NCBI RefSeq assembly: GCF_005870025.1
Contig: NZ_VATA01000031.1
Coordinates: forward strand, 1 to 64,000
Length of the DNA stretch: 64,000 nt
Direction of reading: 5' to 3'
Origin: Poseidonocella sp. HB161398
Lineage (GTDB): Bacteria; Pseudomonadota; Alphaproteobacteria; Rhodobacterales; Rhodobacteraceae
Position 1 is the stretch's first letter, and each line of letters begins with the position of its first letter. Shown here one piece after another: positions 61,391 to 64,000 of this stretch. Position numbers and translations under genes: made by a program. The notes under the pieces are model-generated. The model saw only the letters and a list, made by a program, of their open reading frames with translations. It was not told the DNA's origin and did not search any database.

Positions 61391-62230
61391 TCATGCGTTC
61401 TGCTCGGCGAAGGCGCGGCGGCTCTCGGCGCGGATCACCTCGAGGCAGTGCTGGCGGGCGCGGATGTAGTCGGGCTGGGCCGCCATGTCGGTGCTGCGCG
61501 GCCGGGGCAGGCCGATCTTCAGATCCTCGATCACCCGTCCAGGGGCCGCCGACATGATCAGCACCCGGTCGGCAAGGAACACCGCCTCGTCGACATCGTG
61601 GGTGACGAAGACCACCGTGGTGCCGAATTTCTGCCAGATCTCCAGCAGGCTCTCCTGCATCATCAGCCGGGTCTGCGCGTCGAGCGCGCCGAAGGGCTCG
61701 TCCATCAAGAGGACCGACGGATAGTTGGCCAGCGCCCGGGCGATGCCCACCCGCTGCTGCATGCCCCCCGACAGCTCCGCCGGATAGCGGCTGCCGAATT
61801 TCCTCAGCCCCACCATGCCGAGGAAGGTGTTGGCGATGGAGCCCGCCTCGGTCCGGCTCTTCCCGGCCATGCGCGGGCCGAAGGCGACATTCTCGTAGAC
61901 GGTCTTCCAGGGCAGCAGGGAATACTGCTGGAAGACCATGCCGCGGTCGGGGCCGGGCTTCTCGACCTTGGCGCCGTCGACGCGCACCTCGCCCGCGCTC
62001 GGCGCGACATAGCCCGCGATGGCATTGAGAAGGGTGGATTTCCCGCAGCCCGAGGGGCCGAGGATGCAGACGAATTCGCCGGGCAGGATCTTCAGCGAGG
62101 TCGCCTCCACCGCGCGATGGGCCTCCGCCCCCTGGCCGAAGGTGATGGCGACCTGGTCGATCTCGATTGCGCCCTTGCCGGTCGAGGCCCGCGGCTGGCC
62201 GGCGCGCTGGTATTTCAGGATGTCGAGCAT
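61391..62230 (-). CDS. TauB/SsuB-type ABC transporter ATPase
   Basis: The 279-aa ATPase has Walker A GPSGCGKST, signature ELSGGMQQRVGIARALA, Walker B VLLMDEPFGALDAQTRLMMQ and the switch FVTHDVDEAVFLADRV. The QQYSLLPWKTVYENVAFG Q-loop is typical of nitrate/sulfonate/taurine importers. It lies 10 nt after the permease gene. The substrate depends on the binding protein at the window edge. Confidence 0.92.
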   Translation of the reverse strand: MLDILKYQRAGQPRASTGKGAIEIDQVAITFGQGAEAHRAVEATSLKILPGEFVCILGPSGCGKSTLLNAIAGYVAPSAGEVRVDGAKVEKPGPDRGMVFQQYSLLPWKTVYENVAFGPRMAGKSRTEAGSIANTFLGMVGLRKFGSRYPAELSGGMQQRVGIARALANYPSVLLMDEPFGALDAQTRLMMQESLLEIWQKFGTTVVFVTHDVDEAVFLADRVLIMSAAPGRVIEDLKIGLPRPRSTDMAAQPDYIRARQHCLEVIRAESRRAFAEQNA

Positions 62231-62240
62231 GGGTCTCTCC

Positions 62241-63128
62241 TCAGCGGGTGCGCTTCTGCCATTTCAGCAGCGGGGCGGTCAGGGCGTTGACGGCGGCGGT
62301 GGAGGCGGTGCCGAGAAGGCCGATCGCCAGCATGCCCAGCACGATGTCGGGGGTGCGCACCATGGAATAGGCGTCCCAGGTGAAATAGCCGATGCCGTAC
62401 TGCCCCGAGATGATCTCGCCGGCCAGAAGCGAGAACCAGGCGACCCCCATGCCGACGGCGAGCCCGGCCGAGACCGAGGGCAGCGCGGCCGGCAGGATCA
62501 CGTGGCGGAACACGTCGAGCCGCGAGGCGCCGAGCGAGAGCGCCGCGCGCACCAGCACCTCGGGCGTCTGCCGCGCGCCGTGCAGCGTGTTGAGCACGAT
62601 CGGGAAGACTGCGCCGAGGAAGGTGATGAAGACGATCGAGGATTCCTCGGTCGGCCACATCAGGATCGCCAGCGGGATCCAGGCGACGGCGGGGATCGGG
62701 CGGAGGATCTCGATATAGGGCATGGCCATGGCGCGGAAGACGCGGCTGCGCGCCATCAGGAGCCCGACCGGCACGCCGACGATCACCGCCAGGGCGAAGC
62801 TGACCAGCACCCGCTGGATTGACACGCCCAGGTGGACGTAGAACTCGGATGCGCCGAGATTGTGCAGCATGCTGGTCCCGACCTGGCCGGGCGAGGGGAT
62901 ATTGGCGAAATTGACATAGAGGTTCCAGCCCTGGGAGCTGCCCATCTGCCAGATCGCGAGCCCGGCAAGCAGCGACAGCGCCATCAGCCCGGCCTGTCCG
63001 GCCCAGCCCTTCGGCAGGATCCGGCGGCGCCGCGGTACGGGCGCCGGCGGCGGACCCGCGTCATGCATCTCTGCGGGGTCGGGATCCGGGGCGGCGGCAG
63101 GGCCGGACAGGACGGTATTCGCTTGCAT
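62241..63128 (-). CDS. TauC/SsuC-type ABC transporter permease
   Basis: The 295-aa permease has six helices (LMALSLLAGLAIWQMGSSQG early) and the family loop AALSLGASRLDVFRHVILPA then ALPSVSAGLAVGMGVAWFSL. The N-terminal 35 residues are a Pro-rich soluble extension (PDPDPAEMHDAGPPPAPVPR). It sits 71 nt after the binding-protein gene in the operon binding protein-permease-ATPase. Confidence 0.92.
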   Translation of the reverse strand: MQANTVLSGPAAAPDPDPAEMHDAGPPPAPVPRRRRILPKGWAGQAGLMALSLLAGLAIWQMGSSQGWNLYVNFANIPSPGQVGTSMLHNLGASEFYVHLGVSIQRVLVSFALAVIVGVPVGLLMARSRVFRAMAMPYIEILRPIPAVAWIPLAILMWPTEESSIVFITFLGAVFPIVLNTLHGARQTPEVLVRAALSLGASRLDVFRHVILPAALPSVSAGLAVGMGVAWFSLLAGEIISGQYGIGYFTWDAYSMVRTPDIVLGMLAIGLLGTASTAAVNALTAPLLKWQKRTR

Positions 63129-63199
63129 GGTGCTCTCCTCTGGCTCGGACGGGCGCCGCCCTCGTCGGAGCGGCGCCCGGATCGCTGGTGGCGACGGGG

Positions 63200-64000
63200 T
63201 TACTGGCTGGCGTAGCCGTCCAGGATATCCGCATAGGCGACGACCTTGCCGCCCTCGGCCCCGGCGGCCGCCTCGGCATCGGACTTCTTGAGGAAGGCGG
63301 CATAGGCGCCCTCGGGGCTTTCGGCATAGAAGGCGGACTTGCCGAAGAGCTTCAGCCCGGTCTTGGCGTCGTAGACATAGCTGGCGAGCGGGGCGAAGCC
63401 CGAGTCGCGGATCGCGGCGAGGCTCTGGAAGAACTGGTCCATGCTGTCATAGCGGCTGATGCCGTCGCGCGGATGCCAGATCTCGGCCGGGCGGCCCTCG
63501 TTGGCGGTGGCGGTGTCGACCACGGAAGCGACCATCGCGTCGTAGTCGTCGCCATGTTCGGCCATCGCCGCGCGGACATAGCTGTCATCGACCCATTTGC
63601 CGAAATCCAGCGGCGGCACGTCGCGCTCGCGCATCAGCAGCGCATGGCTCGATTTCAGGCTCTCGATCCATTCGGGTTTCAGCGAGGCCTCGAAGGTGGA
63701 GATGCCGCCCTCGGAGAAGTAGAGATAGAGCACCTCCTTCTCGATCCCGGTCCATTCCGAGACCTTGATGGCGGCGTTCATCGGGTCCTCCTCGATCCAG
63801 TCCTGCGCCGCCAGCGTCGCCTTGATGTAGGCATCGACGATCTCGGGATATTCCTCGGCGAAGGATTTCAGAACGACGGTGCCGTGGAAGGTCGGGATGT
63901 CCGCCTCGGATCCGTCATAAACCTTGCGGCCGGTGCCGCGGAATTCCATCACCTCCGACCAGGGGGTGAAGTCCGCATGGGCGTCGATGCGGCCGACGGC
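63200..64000 (-). CDS. TauA/NMT1-type ABC substrate-binding protein, C-terminal part (cut by window end), with an added C-terminal domain
   Basis: The frame is open from the window edge (GRIDAHADFTPWSEVMEFRG) to the stop at 63200, 266 codons. The first part has the SsuA/TauA pattern: TFHGTVVLKSFAEEYPEIVD then AYIKATLAAQDWIEEDPMNA. After the transporter-type body the protein continues with DAKTGLKLFGKSAFYAESPE and AEGGKVVAYADILDGYA. That end resembles the NosL-like fold (an AF..A..GGKV..Y.DIL pattern), although I cannot verify this. The substrate is unknown. Confidence 0.8.
   Translation of the reverse strand, partial: AVGRIDAHADFTPWSEVMEFRGTGRKVYDGSEADIPTFHGTVVLKSFAEEYPEIVDAYIKATLAAQDWIEEDPMNAAIKVSEWTGIEKEVLYLYFSEGGISTFEASLKPEWIESLKSSHALLMRERDVPPLDFGKWVDDSYVRAAMAEHGDDYDAMVASVVDTATANEGRPAEIWHPRDGISRYDSMDQFFQSLAAIRDSGFAPLASYVYDAKTGLKLFGKSAFYAESPEGAYAAFLKKSDAEAAAGAEGGKVVAYADILDGYASQ

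Overview
This 64 kb window is uniformly GC-rich and densely coded. It has no rRNA, tRNA or CRISPR array that I can recognise. The gene content points to an alphaproteobacterium of the Rhodobacteraceae (Rhodobacter/Paracoccus-like): an acuR-acuI-dddL dimethylsulfoniopropionate (DMSP) operon, TRAP transporters, many CUT1 sugar ABC systems and decayed IS elements. It reads as a chain of catabolic islands. Most islands carry their own transporter and their own regulator, and several regulators have a recognisable palindromic operator beside them.

Layout. 1-93: tail of an IS630-family transposase. 538-10517: galactoside/amino-sugar operon (GH4 glycosidase, CUT1 ABC transporter, AgaS-like SIS isomerase/deaminase, KbaZ-like aldolase subunit), with a DeoR-family regulator and a BadF-type sugar kinase transcribed divergently from a region of paired direct repeats. 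10500-10900: degenerate ~100-bp tandem repeat running into a DUF2520 gene. 10831-24382: complete nicotinate catabolism by the maleamate pathway. NicAB hydroxylates nicotinate, NicC makes 2,5-dihydroxypyridine, NicX opens the ring, NicD, NicF and NicE take N-formylmaleamate to fumarate. A TetR and a MarR regulator (NicR-like), a 61-aa membrane protein and a sodium:solute symporter accompany them. 24618-28378: TRAP transporter (DctP facing DctQM). 28626-33501: AGE-family sugar isomerase, then an operon of adenylating enzyme, membrane flavoprotein and crotonase preceded by a perfect 21-bp palindrome. 33644-35319: DUF6502-DUF5666 pair.

35578-37615 is a graveyard of mobile DNA: a decayed IS5-family transposase, then an IS481-family element with CTAG targets whose transposase gene has been hit by six small palindromic insertions. 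37617-40511: YbaK deacylase, EamA exporter, TetR regulator and HpcH/HpaI aldolase around a perfect 22-bp palindrome. 40512-43188 is mostly non-coding apart from a DoxX gene. 43189-45934: MerR regulator and ZntA metal pump with a classic 19-bp-spacer promoter. 46043-53178: ROK regulator and ugpBAEC transporter followed by a 2H phosphoesterase and an inositol-phosphatase-family enzyme. 53535-55470: dadA and an Lrp regulator. 55530-57902: acuR-acuI-dddL. 58163-59605: universal stress protein, copper-type MerR regulator and CopZ-like chaperone. 59964-64000: KptA, a Crp/Fnr regulator and a TauABC-like ABC transporter cut by the window end.

The least explained parts are the palindrome-riddled IS481 copy and the adenylating-enzyme/membrane-flavoprotein/crotonase operon, which resembles the fungal TmpB/TmpA pair. 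Large ORFs antisense to real genes are GC-driven shadows and are not annotated.
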